Of a DNA stretch of 35,386 nucleotides, positions 34,741 through 35,386 are shown one piece after another (the first letter of the stretch is position 1; each line of letters starts with the position of its first letter). Source of the stretch: Candidatus Bacteroides intestinavium (GTDB lineage: Bacteria; Bacteroidota; Bacteroidia; Bacteroidales; Bacteroidaceae); NCBI GenBank assembly GCA_019118325.1, contig DWZE01000002.1, forward strand, positions 1 through 35,386, read 5' to 3'. The notes under the pieces are model-generated. The model worked only from the letters and a program-made list of their open reading frames with translations. It was not told the DNA's origin and searched no databases. A program made the position numbers and the translations under genes.

Positions 34741-34783
34741 CAAAGTTACGTTGGCAGAGCTTCTATGTCCATACACAGATTAC
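34741..34783 (-). promoter_or_regulatory. Orphan promoter P5
   Basis: On the minus strand TAACTTTG (34741-34748) and GTAATCTGTGTATGGAC (34767-34783) repeat the layout of the flavodoxin promoter P3 with identical spacing. It points at the inverted repeat and array D, and no gene follows before the convergent araC-type gene. It may make a structured RNA of about 190 nt or be what is left of a lost gene. Confidence 0.55.
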
Positions 34784-34904
34784 GGAAAGGAACACCCATT
34801 TCACCGAAATTCCGGAAATAACCCGGACAAGAGTTCTTGAAGATTTTGGGCACTGTGGAAGCCCTTCCACGGCACTTATTCTGCCGGAGAAGAAGGTGTT
34901 TCAT

Positions 34905-35042
34905 AATGGGTATATGGCACACTGATAACACAGATGCGACAAGATGACCACAGATTTATTTAATTATAAATCAATAAAAAAGAATCTGCGATTATCTGTT
35001 AAATCTGCGTTATCTGTGTGCCATTTTCTATTTTGACACAGC
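34905..35042. repeat. Dispersed palindromic element, copy 2
   Basis: ATGGCACACTGATAACACAG (from 34914) and its near complement ending at 35024 form the arms, which extend more loosely to TTTTGACACA at 35040. Inner ATCTGCG and CAGATGCGACA motifs match copy 1 at 27663-27806. It lies in the convergent gap between the araC-type gene and metY. Confidence 0.75.
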
Positions 35043-35139
35043 TCCTTAAAATTCTCAAGAAGCGTTATCCGAGGCTCGGACGGCACTAATTCTGTAGGAT
35101 TGGCGTTGTCGGAGATAATGAGGGCAAATGTTAACAAAG

Positions 35140-35227
35140 ATGAGTCCGGAACTGATGTACCATGAGTCCGGACTTGATGTACCATGAGTCCGGACCTGAT
35201 GTAGCCTCAAGTCCGACCTCATCTTTC
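35140..35227. repeat. Tandem array E: four 22-bp units ending at the metY stop
   Basis: Units begin at 35140, 35162, 35184 and 35206; the first three share ATGAGTCCGGA and TGATGTA, and the fourth is degenerate. TCCGGA is a palindrome in each of the first three units. The last unit overlaps the metY stop codon by two bases, so on the minus strand the array begins as the gene ends. Confidence 0.85.
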
Positions 35228-35386
35228 ATCGGTTTTCTTCAATTCCCGATGGGAAATAGCAGCCTTTCGCTTTTTCCAGTGCCTGCTCCAGGTCGGCAAG
35301 CAAATCCTCGATATGCTCCGTACCGATGGAAAGCCGGACGGTGGAAGGGGTAATGTGCTGGGCTGCCAATTCTTCGGATGAGAGTT
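35226..35386 (-). CDS. metY: O-acetylhomoserine aminocarboxypropyltransferase-like enzyme, C-terminal end only
   Basis: The frame enters from the right edge and ends with TGA (plus-strand TCA, 35226-35228), showing the last 53 residues. SSEELAAQHITPSTVRLSIG followed by TEHIEDLLADLEQAL is the C-terminal signature of Cys/Met-metabolism PLP-dependent enzymes; TEHIEDLLADLEQA is closest to MetY/O-acetylhomoserine sulfhydrylases. It would make homocysteine from O-acetylhomoserine and sulfide. The catalytic lysine lies outside the window, so a related member such as methionine gamma-lyase is possible. Confidence 0.8.
   Translation of the reverse strand, partial: LSSEELAAQHITPSTVRLSIGTEHIEDLLADLEQALEKAKGCYFPSGIEENR

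Overview
The window looks like a chromosomal segment of a gut Bacteroidaceae species, most likely Bacteroides or a close relative. The evidence is a starch-utilization (sus) locus with SusC/SusD proteins, promoters of the Bacteroidetes type (TAnnTTTG at -7, in the best case TTTG at -33 with a 19-nt spacer), few Shine-Dalgarno sites, many SPII lipoproteins and an rpsF-rpsR-rplI operon. No rRNA, tRNA or CRISPR array is visible.

Layout. 1-11194 (+): sus locus: the end of susA, then susB (GH97), susC, susD, susE and susG (GH13). No susF lies between susE and susG; a tandem repeat array occupies that gap. 11782-16121 (-): etfB, etfA and an acyl-CoA dehydrogenase, with an inverted-repeat-bounded four-helix-bundle gene inserted between etfA and the dehydrogenase. 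16860-20020: a TlpA-like thiol-disulfide lipoprotein (+), two small unknown genes (-) and a GH29 alpha-L-fucosidase (+). 20486-23743 (-): mtaB, a lipid A-type acyltransferase and a GT2 glycosyltransferase as an overlapping operon. 23941-25482: a tiny lipoprotein (+) and the ribosomal genes rpsF-rpsR-rplI (-). 25863-34534: an accessory redox/stress region: exported aldo/keto reductase, GNAT, a flavodoxin broken by a stop codon, an unknown gene, an HU-like gene with a stop codon near its start, cupin, MBL-fold hydrolase, and a sirtuin-GNAT-sirtuin operon divergent from an AraC-family regulator. 35226-35386 (-): the C-terminus of a MetY-like enzyme.

The most unusual signals are non-coding. Seven intergenic sites carry 3-5 tandem units with a period of about 22 bp (exactly 22 bp at five of them). 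Their sequences are unrelated from site to site, and they sit mostly in the long gaps between convergent genes. One lies inside a perfect 16-bp inverted repeat next to an orphan promoter. Other repeats are a 48-bp inverted repeat bounding the four-helix-bundle gene, a 57-bp inverted duplication giving two outward promoters between etfB and the TlpA-like gene, and a dispersed palindromic element present twice. The accessory region also has two sets of duplicated promoter regions that are probably AraC-type operators, so its genes may form one regulon. The two sirtuins lack the canonical catalytic histidine; one resembles class M sirtuins but has no macrodomain or GcvH-like partner nearby.

All calls come from reading the sequence. 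Family assignments rest on motifs and remembered family features, not on database searches.
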